A stretch of 64,000 bases of DNA from Takakia lepidozioides (taxonomy: Eukaryota > Streptophyta > Takakiopsida > Takakiales > Takakiaceae). Each line of letters begins with the position of its first letter. Positions within the stretch are counted from its first letter, which is position 1. Below, piece by piece: positions 11,666-25,030 of the stretch. A program made the position numbers and the translations under genes. Location of the stretch: assembly GCA_030704615.1 (NCBI GenBank), contig CM060731.1:94778756-94842755 (forward strand), in the 5' to 3' direction. The notes below the pieces were generated by a model. The model was given only the letters and a program-made list of their open reading frames with translations, was not told the origin of the DNA and did no database searches.

Positions 11666-12085
11666 CTACTTCTTACAGTCTTTTCCCGCTCCATCTTTTA
11701 GTTTGTAACTGCATTTAGTTTCTCTTCCAGGATCATAAGATATACCCAACAGGTACAACGTATAAATTCCACATTCGTTTCTGCTCCACAGCTCCTTGAT
11801 AATGTCTGCAGGGATATCTTCACCACTTTCCAGGTCTGAAAAGCTGGCACACGCATTTAGAACACAAGTGAACGAGATCTTATCAGGTTTCAACCCCCCT
11901 AGTCTCACTTGTTTGCAGATCTTCAAGGTCTCCTTGCCAGATCTGTGCTTGGCATACCCTGCCATCATTATATCCCATGTAGACACATCTCGTTCAGGTG
12001 TCTCATCAACCACTTGTCGTGCTTCTATAATGCTCCAACATTTGGCATCCATGTCCATGAGGGAGCTCCCCACGACTCCCACCAC
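11666..12085 (-). pseudogene. PPR fragment, third locus, diverged
   Basis: Open frame of 139 codons with weakened PPR motifs: SSLMDMDAKCWSIIEARQVV, ERDVSTWDIMMAGYAKH and LKPDKISFTCVLNACAS. Canonical residues are replaced (MDMDAKC for VDMYAKC, STWDIMM for VSWNTMI). The tail after IIKEL shows no PPR pattern. It is a relic of another PLS-type gene rather than a copy of the 8532 fragment. Confidence 0.65.
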
Positions 12086-12373
12086 AAGGCCACAGCCCTG
12101 TGGTGAGTCCTATGCCACCCCCGCTACGACTCCCTAAGCCCACCACCCCACGTGGAGGCCCCCCACCGCAACCCGGTTTGCGGGGCTCCACCTAGTGAGC
12201 ACCTCCGCCTCCTTGAGTGCCTTTGGCACTCAAAGGTGTTTCAGCCCCCATTCCTACTGCTACCGCTTCCCCTACCATAGGGGCAGCCCCTCTTATGTCC
12301 CAACCCCCTGCCCTGAAGGCAAAGGGTCGCGACAGATTTCCTCAGGGAACGGTCTGGAGGCAAGGGGCCTGAT

Positions 12374-13545
12374 ATGACTGAATTGATGTTGAGGGTTGTG
12401 ACCAGATTGGGGGACTCGACAAAGATGGCGAAGGCGGTGAACATGTACACTATGGGTTCACCTTTGTCATCCAAGCTTCCCCATTTGGAAGGTGAGGAGA
12501 GGTTTGGTTCATGCAAACGGAAGCTCAATACCCCTCCTGATTTAGATGGAAATTCTCATCGCCCCGACAGAGATAATTTCTCTATCACTTGAGTCTCTTC
12601 ACTCCAGTGTCGTCTTCTAACACATATGCTATTGGATCCTCTTCTTGCCAAAACCTTCCTTCGTCTTTGACCACTGCACGTCCATGCCGCCTGGAGGACA
12701 TGAGGTCGGCTATGTAGGAGTCCGTCTGTAGTGACTCTGCATGGCACATAGAACGCACTGCAGTTGGGTCGGGAGTGATATGTAGAACAATCCGGGTGAA
12801 TACTTTAGTCAAATGCACCTAAAAGATCATCAAGGCTCTGGTGGCACTCCCGCTCCTACGTTCACAGGGTTGTTTCGATCATATGTGACAAGGGAGTCCA
12901 AGGTTCACAATTCTGGTTCTGCCCAGATGATGGTACACGAGGTGTGCATGGAACGGTGCGCGATTCCATGATAATGAAGCCTCCCCCACCTAACATTTGG
13001 CCAGTGAAGGTAGGAACTTCCTCTCATCATTGGAGATTGGCATATTGGAGGACGTTGGGTTTTGTTTTGCACGTTCTCTAGTTCTGCCTAGACCTAGCCC
13101 AGATACCACTTTGTCTTGTGTTGCTCGAGTGTCTCCTGTCGGGCCAATTTGCATCCTCATGCAGAGGAATGGAAAGACGGTGAGGGCGTCGTGTCCCTTC
13201 AGGTGCAGATCACGACTGCAAGGTAGAGTCAGTAAAAAAAATTTAGGCGCGGGTGATAGGTATCGTGGAAGCTCTTCTCCCCGACTATGGTAGGTATATA
13301 CATTGGTCACTTACAGTTCTGTCCTTCATGATAGGGCATACGAGGTTAAGGCCAATTTTCCAAATTGCACCTATCCAAATTTCGTAAGCATGCGTGAGGG
13401 CAGTATGGGGAAGACAGGGAAGTGGGTCTCTGGCAAACATCTCTACTACATCATTTTGCATAGGATGCATTATGACCCAAAAAAAATCACTTCATTCACC
13501 AGGCCACGCTTGGTTTTAGCGAAATTGATACTCTTTTGCAGTGTG
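12374..13545 (+). pseudogene. MULE transposase relic with SWIM finger, copy 1
   Basis: Degenerate copy of the C-terminal third of the transposase at 35598-39164. The block LPHLEGEERFGSCKRKLNTP is identical in both. Then follow a GTPAPTFTGL equivalent near 12840, a RNGKTVRA block near 13160 and the SWIM finger region near 13310-13480 (SVLHDRAYEV, then CTYPNF and GKHLYYI). Here the CTCPDF motif reads CTYPNF and PCKH reads SGKH, so two zinc ligands are lost, and there are several frameshifts. Confidence 0.75.
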
Positions 13546-13569
13546 ACAGCTCACAAACATATTGAATAG

Positions 13570-13849
13570 TAGCCTATATAGTCTTCGGAAGCATGTCCCT
13601 GCAGGTTGACGAGATTGCAAACTGTCATCGATGCTGAGTGCAACTATAAAAATTAGACATTTCAATGTCTTCCATCCAAACCTTTGTGGGTGGCTTCAAT
13701 CCAATTCATGCTATGCTTGTTCATATCTTTCAAGTCATTACATCCTCTAATTATGTCTTTCTTGTATGTCCTACTTATCCATCCGCATTTTCAAGAACCC
13801 ATTGCAAACCTTTGGCCTATTTGTTTCCGCTCATTATGGTCATTTTCCA
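13570..13849. other. No gene recognised
   Basis: AT-rich spacer without a supported feature. Confidence 0.35.
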
Positions 13850-13965
13850 ATGGTAATAGGTCATCCTCGTCCTATCCTCGGCTATAGGGCCTGCTTCTCC
13901 TGCTCCACCCACCTGCACTCCCGCTTAGTGGGTAAGGCGTGAGCTAGGCCCACAGCTACACTGTG
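13850..13965 (-). repeat. Dispersed GTGAGCC/GAAGCAGGCCC repeat, copy 1
   Basis: On the minus strand it shares GGCCTAGCTCACGCC, GGAGAAGCAGGCCCTATAG and GACCTATTACC-like blocks with 35206-35345 and 43855-44010 and with the arms of the 22765-23135 element. Confidence 0.65.
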
Positions 13966-14089
13966 TGATCATATTAATAGAAAGTTGGTCAGATTATAAG
14001 CAATAGGAAAACCATGAACAGACTGACCATGGTGTAGGAGGTCATTGCGAACTAGCCATTGATTGCATGTTGGAAATACAACCACAGTT

Positions 14090-14205
14090 CGCTGCTGGGT
14101 TTAGATCAACAGAGAACGGATACAAGGCCGTGGTGTTGGTGGCGGTGGATGCCCATTTGTTAATCTATGAGATGGTTGGGCTAGGGCTGTCCAATGTACG
14201 ATAAA
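14090..14205 (+). pseudogene. Possible PIF/Harbinger-type DDE fragment
   Basis: About 38 codons, FAAGFRSTENGYKAVV then LVAVDAHLLIYEMVG, resemble the core strand of PIF/Harbinger endonucleases, where an NxKxxxSxxLLAVVDAD-like segment holds a catalytic Asp. Only this segment is visible, so the call is tentative. Confidence 0.3.
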
Positions 14206-14249
14206 AAATGGATGCGGTGCAGATCCCTGTTTGAGCACCACTCAAATAC

Positions 14250-15401
14250 CCAACAACTCACTCACATTACATAGATGGCTCTCACACGGACTCCCATGCG
14301 GGCTATGGCATCGCCAATATTGCAAAATTATCTTCTCACCAAACTACCAGACCCCTCACAATACTTGGAGCCGAGCTCATGGCCATCTATGAAGCAATCT
14401 CCCAACTCACTGAATTCACACCCCCACACTATATATTTACAGATAATCTAACCTCACTCTTCCTCCTTTCAAATCACATAGCGGACCCCCCCTCCGATAT
14501 AACCACCAGACAGATTACTCATCACTACCATCTTGACAATGCAACGGCCATCCACTCCCCTGTTCATTTCCACAAAGTCCGCTCACATATAGGTATTCTC
14601 TGGTAATGAAGAGGTGGACCCACTTGCCCAGGAGGGGCGTCCCTACCCGATCGCCCTTGCCAATTACCCCATCCACATAGCACATACTCACCATTTCTAG
14701 ATTCCCACTAAAAGAACACCCACACGAAATGCATGGCCCGTCCGGAATCTTGACTAATATTTCAACAAGAAAAAAGCCCAACAAGCAGCCGCGAAGTCCC
14801 TAGCCCATTTGAAGAGACGCATACAAAAGTGGACCAAATCTAACGCATTTAATTAATCGTAAGCTATTGAACTACTTCTGGACAACCAATGTAGCCACAG
14901 ATAAATCCGTCAAACCCTCCACTTCCGCTACGCCCAATATATGAGCAAGCAGTGCAAGCATATCGTATGCCCCACTCTATACCCCTCCCCTTATTGTCGA
15001 CTTTATCCAACCGCTCCCCCAATCCGGTACACTTGACCACACTTACTAAGCCAATGCACACACCCCCATCATTGCACACGCGCAAGCCAGCAGTTTGGCA
15101 GCTACACCGTCTACTATCACAACACTCAGACACCCGTTTGTTCACGCTTATCAATGCAGGTCGGCCCCAATATCGCACCGTCCCCCATTGGCTCCTACCT
15201 TGTTCCTGTCCACTCCTCCATTGTTCCTGGCCAGCGCGACTCTGCCCAGACATACCAAGGGCCTACCCATCTCCTCTAAACCCCCCACCACACCCACTAA
15301 GCGTGCTGACAATTCACTTTGTAGAATTCACCTGCTGCCATGACAAATCCCCAGAACAAGCCATCCTCACCAAGAGAGAAAAATGCGCGCTGCTTCACTG
15401 A
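14250..15401 (+). pseudogene. LINE (non-LTR) 3' part with RNase H domain
   Basis: Reads an RNase H domain: YIDGSHTDSHAGYGIAN (first Asp), LGAELMAIYEAI (Glu), YIFTDNLTSLFLLSN (second Asp), then FHKVRSHIGI, followed one frame over by SGNEEVDPLAQEG. The order Asp-Glu-Asp matches the RNase H that follows reverse transcriptase in many plant LINEs. The shift near 14595 separates HIGI from SGNEEVD. A C-terminal tail follows, ending FVEFTCCHDKSPEQAILTKR near 15390. No reverse transcriptase precedes it, so it is 5'-truncated. A LINE RT fragment at 49734-50444 may be of a related family. Confidence 0.7.
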
Positions 15402-16401
15402 TGCCTAGTCACGGTCTCCTACTACAGGATGAGTGTTACTTGGGGAAGGTACGACAGTATCCAACTGGTTCTGGCACTAATGTATAGTCTCCTACTAAAA
15501 GGAGCCAATAAAAAGGTGGCCATTTGCAGTGGGTGAAGGCCTTTAAGGTAACTAACACCCATGTGGTGAATCAGTGTTCACTAAAGCATCCAGAAGGTGG
15601 AGTCTGCTGGCTGGACATAGGTATGAGACCGAAGATCACAAATTTCTCAAGGAGGAAGCCACCTTGACCAACCTTGCAAAATGTGAGAACCACAACTGTC
15701 AGCAATCTGCAGTGGCTCAAAGATAACTAATCTAAATTCCACTGATGGACAGAGAAGAAGTTTACAAGTATGCACAAGCCTCCATAACAGGGTCCCAAAA
15801 GTACAATACATAAAGCCTGATAAGTGGGTAACAGTTAAACTCATCATGACAATAGTTCCAACACACATGCTAGAAAGAAGGTCTGAAGAGACATCATGGT
15901 GGTCTTTCCAATCAAAAAACTAATTACAGTTCCTTAGAGCAGCCTCAAGCTAACTAAGCATCCCACTACCCACGATTCTACAATCAAGATGTTACGCAAT
16001 CACAGTACTGCACAGGGACATGCTATTCTCAGCATGTCATCCTTCAATATGAGAGTGTGGGGAGAGAGTACTTAAAAAAAGAACATGGCAGAACATAGAA
16101 CAAAGAATTAGCTAGTGACCTCATACAATCAAGAGCAGTATTCAAGGTTGTCTGGCCTCCCCTAGTGCAACCTTCTACATTTTGTCAGTTGCTGAAACGA
16201 AATCCCACAACACATTGGAGGTTAGTCCAAGGCATTGGTAGCAGATCCCTGGAAGCAGTTCCACAACCACCAGCAAGCGCATGAAAGCCCCCACTATAAT
16301 TTTTGACGTCCTTGCTGCCAACCCACAGCTTCGAAACCACACGTGACAGTTGGATTGCAACAATCCCTACACCTCCAATCCTCCGACCATTCAAGTAAAA
16401 T
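15402..16401. other. 3' flank of the RAB gene, no other gene seen
   Basis: No coding family recognised. The part near 16401 is probably the 3' untranslated region of the minus-strand RAB gene. Confidence 0.35.
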
Positions 16402-19214
<2,813 letters not shown>

Positions 19215-19812
19215 GACGTTGGTCGTACCTCAAATGCGGATCTGATTGAGGATGATCGTGCAATGTGTCCACACCTGCCACTTCTCCCTCCTGGAAAATC
19301 TGATTTCTTGTGCCGCCAAACCTATCCCTCTGCACACGCACATATGGATCAACACGTCGAGAAGAGCAGGCAGCAACATAGCGGGGAAGCCGACCAACGA
19401 TAATGTCAGGACTACAAGTAGGGGAGGAGAAGAAAATGTTGCACCCGTGACAAGATAAAAGCACTGGAGTCCTACCCTAACCCCACGCATGCTCTACAAT
19501 GGTACGTACACCCACCCGCCCCGCGTAGCCGCCACACTCCTTCCAATAATTTGTCCTCCTACTTCCTCAGATCGTGAAAAGACGGCTTGAAGAATTCACA
19601 ACGCAGTGACAGCAGAACGCGCACAAGTCGGGGATAGCAGCAAGAGGCCGCCCAGGAAATGGCAGCGTGGTGCGGGTCAAGCAGCGAGGTCGGCAGGCAG
19701 CAGCTAGGGTGCAGCCCGTGCTTGCCTCTCCTCTTCATCCATCGCACTTCCATCCTCATTCTCATCGGTAGACGCAGGCGGCGTATAGAATCGCCTAGAA
19801 ATTTCCTTTGTT
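19215..19812. promoter_or_regulatory. 5' flank and probable promoter of the RAB gene
   Basis: Sequence immediately upstream of the RAB start codon, moderately GC-rich, with no competing gene. No TATA box at a convincing position is seen. Promoter role is inferred only from position. Confidence 0.35.
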
Positions 19813-21110
19813 AAAATCGTAAAAACCTACGGGATTTTTCCCTTTGTATTTGTAGGGACCTTATTTGACAGAATATCACGTCAACAGCTGGTAGGGGCAT
19901 TACGGCGTGTGGGCTGGGGATCTTATGCGTAATGTCCCGTGGGATATTACTAGTGTTGGGAGGGTATTGGGTACCGAGAGGGTATTAACACAGGTATCAA
20001 TGTGGGTATGTGGACCCGAATCCGCAGGGTACATTGTTGGACAATACCAGGTTCATAACCTACCCGTCGGTTAAGTGCTCAGCTCATATTGATGCTGAGA
20101 CCCGGACCCTTGGATAATGCTTCAGTGATATTGATATTTATGAGGGCTAAAAAAAACTAGATTTCTCACATATCAATATCAAGTGGCTAGACATGTCACA
20201 TTTTAGTTTTTGATTCCCCATCGCTTCAAGGATTTAGCACCCCCTTAAAAAAATATTAAACCGAACTAATACTCAAACGTTGTCAAACATTGCCCAAATT
20301 TACACACCTTATCTTAAGAAATTCAAACTACTTAGAGTACTTAGGAATACTAACTAACTTTATAATTCTAGCCACCTAAAGAAGTACATTAGTATTAATA
20401 TTAGTTAGTAGATAACATTTTGATTTTAATTAGTTAGTATTCCTCATCACTTTGATAAGTTCGGATAAATTTTACATGGACAGGGCGCTCTTAAAAAATG
20501 GTTGAAGAATTTTTTTTTAACCCCGGCCCCGGGTTGATAATAGTAGGTTATCATCCATGTTTGATTGTTATTGATATGTTGTCTAATAATTTTGATAATG
20601 GGCTTGATTGATAACCCCCGGGTATGTAAAATCCTAAATAATTCTAGTATTAGTCTCCGGCGGGTATGTCCCACAACCTCACCCAGCCAATACCCGGAAC
20701 CAGCGGGTCTTACAAAAGATAATAACCTCCCAACATTGGATATTACGCCCTGTCATCTTTTCCTTTCGAAATTCATTTCCTTTATTTGATCCTAGGGATA
20801 CGAGCCATTCACGCAAATCTTCAAGAGATCTCAGCCATCAGATCTCAACCATCCACCGCGGGAAAGATCCCTCTGTCTTTACGCAGGGAAAGTACCCCCG
20901 TCTTTATGCAGGGAAAGTACCCCCGCCTCGGGCCCACCTTGGTGCTCGGGTCCTAGTGCCTCTGTCTTTACGCAGGGAAAGTACCCTCGCCTCGGGCCCA
21001 CCTTGGTGCTCGGGTCGTAGTGCCTCGGGCTACGCCCTCGGACTACTCCCCTCACACCGCGGTACATCCTTGGAGGGGGGACTTTACCCTATACGTTACC
21101 TACCTTCTCA
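19813..21110. repeat. Repeat family R, copy A (interrupted)
   Basis: Begins with GTAAAAACCTACGGG and TTTTTCCCTTTGTATTT. It continues after the hAT insertion with GCCCTGTCATCT, then CACGCAAATCTTCAAGAG and GGGCCCACCTTGGTGCTCGG (twice), and ends with ACTTTACCCTATACGTTA. The same blocks in the same order form copy B at 21155-21480. Inside, GTCTTTACGCAGGGAAAGTA is repeated three times (20873-20990). No coding sequence. It could be a solo LTR or other non-coding element. Confidence 0.65.
19951..20738. mobile_element. Non-autonomous hAT element, 788 bp, 8-bp TSD
   Basis: The insertion is flanked by the perfect direct repeat GATATTAC at 19943-19950 and 20739-20746. Its ends are imperfect inverted repeats: TAGTGTTGGGAGGGTATT at the left, and CAATGTTGGGAGGTTATT at the right read inward, 15 of 18 matching. 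An 8-bp duplication and TAGTGTTG-like ends are hallmarks of the hAT superfamily. It interrupts repeat R copy A at a point that is continuous in copy B. There is no transposase inside, and the interior is AT-rich. Confidence 0.88.
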
Positions 21111-21154
21111 AACGGGAAGTTTTCATTGTGACAGGAGGAGGTATCATCCGTAAG

Positions 21155-21480
21155 GCGTAAAAACCTACGGGTTTTTTCCCTTTGTATTTTCAGGGAGCTT
21201 ACGTGACGGAATGTTAGGTCAAAGAGGGGACCTTACGCGTAAGATCTCGTAGGACCTTACGCACTGTCATCTGTTCCTTATTAATCTCATTTCTTCTATT
21301 CCAGTTGTAGGAATCTCAGCCATCCAATCCGAAAAAAAACCCTATGTCTGGTAAGTCCCCTAACCTAAGGCCCACCCGGTCGTACTGCCGCTGGCTATGC
21401 CCTCGGAGTACTCCCCTCACACCGTGGTATGCCCTCGGTTGGGGGACTTACCCTATACGTAAGACACCTAGGGCCTACGA
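21155..21480. repeat. Repeat family R, copy B
   Basis: Shorter, uninterrupted relative of 19813-21110: GGCGTAAAAACCTACGGG, TTTTCCCTTTGTATTTTC, CCTTACGCACTGTCATCT, then ATGCCCTCGGAGTACTCCCC and GGGGACTTACCCTATACGTA. It serves as the empty-site reference for the hAT insertion in copy A. Confidence 0.65.
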
Positions 21481-21530
21481 GATTTGTAAGATGGCGATGT
21501 GGGGAGGCCGATGAAGGGGAGTTGGTTTTT

Positions 21531-21785
21531 TCACGCCCGGTGAAGGGCAGCTGATGTTGCAGACCTATCATGTTGCAAAAGAGTATGGACTTCGCTACAA
21601 GATAGCGTGGCCTGGTGAATGTATTGGTCTCTTTTGGGGTCACAACACATCCAGCGTAAAAATATGTAGTACAGGTGCTTGCATGGAATCCACTTCCTCT
21701 TCTTTCCCAGACTGGCCTCACGCATGTACATGAAATCTGGACAGGTGCAATCCGGGAAATTACCAACCGTAACCTGATACACCTT
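21531..21785 (-). pseudogene. SWIM-finger fragment of the MULE family, copy 2
   Basis: About 84 codons with an intact SWIM zinc finger: CTCPDFMYMREASLG then KWIPCKHLYYIFL, giving the CxC...CxH ligand set, followed by DQYIHQATLS. Only the C-terminal end of the transposase is present. It abuts repeat R copy B. Confidence 0.7.
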
Positions 21786-21860
21786 GTTTTGAAGAACAGA
21801 GCCTGAATTGACTTTAAAGATTTTTATTTTTTATTTTTTATTTTTTTGGTTCAATATGCG

Positions 21861-22363
21861 AATGTCATGACCGTCGACGATCATGACATTTCAACATGAG
21901 CCCGAATCGGCTTTTGAAGAAAGAAAAAAAAGTTTTCTTTTTCTTTTTCTTTTTCATTTTCTGGTTCGATATGCGAATGTCATGATCGTCAACGAACCCA
22001 TGAACCCGAATTGACTTTTAAAAAGAAGAAAAAGAAACTTTTATTTTTTATTTTTTTATTTGTTCTGGTTTGATACGTAAATTGACATGATCGTTGACGA
22101 TCATGACATTTCCCCATGCCCACTGCACGTCTAGATTGCTCCACATGCTTATTCGATGGACATCATTTTTTTTACGGACAACCATATACTACTATAGAGA
22201 ATGCAACACCATACTATCGTAGAAGGTAGGGAAAATGTCATGTTCGTTAACGATCGTGACATTTGCCTCCATCTCGAACCTGTTCAAAACAAATCTAAGG
22301 ATTTTTCTTTTTTTTCCCTAGTTTGATATGCAAATGTGATGATCGTTGACGATCATCACATTT
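21861..22363. repeat. Palindrome-bearing repeat cluster (ATGTCATGATCG family)
   Basis: Five palindromes about 100-150 bp apart: 21861-21891, 21976-21995 (half), 22081-22111, 22233-22264 and 22332-22363. The last is perfect: arms AAATGTGATGATCGT and ACGATCATCACATTT around TG. Others carry ATGTCATGATCG arms. The change C to G in one arm is matched by G to C in the other, so the arms vary together. The apex is CGTTGACG or its complement CGTCAACG in several copies. The spacers are T-rich and share CGAATCGGCTTTT-like and CCCCATGCCCACTGCA blocks. Confidence 0.8.
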
Positions 22364-22764
22364 CCCCATGCCCACTGCATGTCTAGATTGTGGTGATTGG
22401 TCTGTAGACTATGATGTTTGATGCAAATTGCATCTCTAGGATTTGTAAAGAATTTGCTTCTTTTTTTATCAGGAACTTTCAGATCTATGATATGGGGTGC
22501 TTCATTGATTGTATAGTGGACCTCAAGTGGACGACATGCTCTATAAGTATATTCAAACTGGAGTTTGAGGAGGTCCAATGATGCTATTTGGAGATGGGCT
22601 CAAGAGAAAACCTTGTTACCTTGTTGTATTCACTACAGTTTCGACCTTCAAATGCTTTGTAATTTTTAACAAAGTTTGGTTCACCATGGTGATACATGTC
22701 TGCACCACAATTGGGCAGTCAGCTTTGTCACCATTGTTTCTATGTTGGAAGCTTCTTTGAATAG

Positions 22765-23135
22765 TCTTATTTCCACGGAAATGGGTGGTTAACCACGGTC
22801 ATAGGCCCTACATCTTCGACCACTTTCATGCCAGCTGGACTGGGCTCACAGGCTCACGGGGCTGGGCTCACGATCTAGTTTCCCCTTGCGACCTCTAGGG
22901 TAGCCTGTGCCGTTGGCCCAAGTGTCCACTGTCATCTAGGCCCAAGTGTTCACTGTCATCTAAGCCCAAGTGTAAGATCTTATATGTATCCCCGTGCGTC
23001 TCATATATTGTCGAGGCCCAAGCGCGACGGGGGATGCTAGAGTGTGAGCCTAGCCACGTGAGCCCAGGAGTCTATGAGCCCAGGACACGTGGCATGATTT
23101 TGGGAAAGATGCGGCGTCTATTTCCGTGGAAGAGG
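22765..23135. mobile_element. Fold-back element with ~100-bp inverted arms
   Basis: The right arm reads GTGAGCCTAGCCACGTGAGC, then GTGGCATGATTTT, AAGATGCGGC and TATTTCCGTGGA at its outer end. The left arm, complemented, gives GTGAGCCCAGCCCCGTGAGC, CTGGCATGAAAG, AAGATGTAGG and ATTTCCGTGGA in the same order. The centre holds GCGACCTCTAGGGTAGCCTG (22884 onward), whose complement occurs at 43819-43850. The interior is short and non-coding. Single arms of the family lie at 13850, 35206 and 43855. Confidence 0.6.
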
Positions 23136-23799
23136 ATCCATTACCGCAGAAACACGTCTTCATCCATATTAACCCTGCAACCCCAAATAGAAACCCTAAC
23201 CCTTGTCAGCCTTAGGGACCCACCTCAACCCCAACAGTGAACCTCGCCATCCTGCCCCTGTGCATGATACTGCGCACTGACATCATCCATGGGACCATCC
23301 ATGCATGCAACATTCATCCACAGTGTACATCCAATCGGGGTTCATCCATCCAAAAACATTCATCCTCCATCCATCCAACCAAATATTGGTGTGATGGCAT
23401 ATGTCGAATGACTGTCTACTGGACTATGCACATATTCATCTCTGTTGAAAAACTTTTATTGAATGCACACAGTTGAATTTGAGAGCAATGATTAGAAGGA
23501 AAACACTTTCAAATTCGACTGTACTGACTGTTATGAAGTCATGCTTTTTGCACTGCCTGAATTGAGTGCTTCAGCGCACTCAGTTATGGCGGTGCATGAG
23601 CAATGACTCTAAACCAGTTCCATCCAGAATGGGTCTGCACTCCCACCCAGATGTGCTATGAAACATTCCTCACTAATTATTGTCCTCTTCATCGCAGACC
23701 CGTCTATTTGAGGCCGTCTGTCTCGTGAGGGTACATCCACTGTCGACTCCCACCATAGTGGTGGAGTTCGAGCTTCATGGGGGATGATGTTTCATAAAC
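23136..23799. other. No gene; one TGAGTGC palindrome
   Basis: No coding family recognised. A palindrome, TGAGTGCTTCAGCGCACTCA, lies at 23563-23582 and resembles those at 25038 and 25173. Confidence 0.4.
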
Positions 23800-24264
23800 G
23801 AGAGGTTCGATCCTGTCGTCGATGACATGCACTACAACTATGTCGACTCCAACGTATGTTTGCGAAAGCCAAATGGAACGCCTTGGAGAGGGGCCCGTGA
23901 AAAAAGCCCGGCTTTTATCCAAACGATCATTGAGAGTTGTTCTCGGCTAGGGGCCCACATCATAGATCTCACTCTCGGCACATGTTTCTCTTCTTGCATT
24001 TGTCATCGATTTCTTTTCTTCTGCACCTTCTTTACTCAATATTCTAAAACTCAAATTCCTTCAATTTGTCTCTTGCAGGCGCTTCTTACCATGCTTGCAA
24101 GGCAGATGGCAGGCACTTGTTTGGTATGGAAGGAGATGCAGATATTTTCACTGGCCTCCTCGCTGAGTTGCAATGGGGCGCGTCTACCTCCAATGTCAAG
24201 GATGTCACTGCGCAAATTGATATCCTCAACGGTGACGGCAAAGACCTGGACCATGACTTTTCAT
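23800..24264 (+). pseudogene. DNA N4/N6 methyltransferase-like fragment
   Basis: Two exons appear to join: one ending at 23983 (GT next) and one at 24079-24264 (AG before, GT after). Together they read PWRGAREKSPAFIQTII, then HIIDLTLGTCASYHACKADG and RHLFGMEGDADIFTGLL. This resembles the SAM-binding half of N4/N6 DNA methyltransferases of the group with the order EKP...DLFAGTG...GRxxxGxExD. The first Gly-rich residue is Cys (GTC for GTG). A TGA lies in frame upstream (23794-23796), the catalytic DPPY/SPPY motif is not visible and the next junction yields a stop. It is probably a captured or decayed fragment. Confidence 0.4.
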
Positions 24265-24965
24265 GTGAGTAAATTCATTTTCTGTCTATTTGATCCCTGT
24301 GTATATGCTCTGTCGCGTCCCCTTATGTTGTCTGATTGTTACCCAAATGGTGCATTTCTAATTGCAGGAATGTGAACACACTCTTGTGGCCCTTGTCTTC
24401 CATATACTTGAGGGACTTGTGCTTGAGCCCACCTCCTAATTATGTCCTTCCCGATTACGCGGAAGACATTGCTCGTGTGCAAGCAACTGTGCTTTCTCCC
24501 CTACCCTTGCGTTGGAGTTCCAGGAAGACGCTCAGGCACCTCTTCATAGATGATAGTGCAGCAGTTTCAAGTGGTAGCAGTACTTCTAGCAGTTCAGCAG
24601 ATTCAGGTGGTAGTAGTAGCAGTGTTGACACCACCTACGGATGTACTTGAGGGCATTCATTTATGGAACATGAGGGGACACACTCTCCGTTTTCCGTTGC
24701 ACCACCATTTCTCTTCCCACCGTCCGTTGTAATGAGCACGGACTACAATGAAATTCACATCCCTGAATTGAAACATTCTCTCCCCCTTCAACAAAGAAGG
24801 AATAAAAACGAAGTATTTGAAACCCACCTTCTACCCTGGCCAATCCCCTTCGTCAGATATAGGCTGTTGACATAGTTCCAGGTCTTTATAATCCGCATCC
24901 CTGAGGCTTTCAAGTAGCTTGCCAGCTCCCGACGACATCTCATCGTGACAGATTGTATGATAACC

Positions 24966-24967
<2 letters not shown>
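24265..24967. other. Possible further exons of the fragment; serine-rich frame
   Basis: An AG at 24367-24368 precedes CECEHTLVALVFHI-like codons, and a serine-rich stretch (SSGSSTSSSSADSGGSSSS) is open at 24556-24640. No domain seen and splicing cannot be fixed. Confidence 0.3.

Positions 24968-25002
<35 letters not shown>
24968..25002. repeat. (TA)n microsatellite
   Basis: Uninterrupted TA dinucleotides for about 35 bp. Confidence 0.97.
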
Positions 25003-25005
<3 letters not shown>

Positions 25006-25030
25006 TTCCCTCTCCTCCCCCCTCCCCCCG

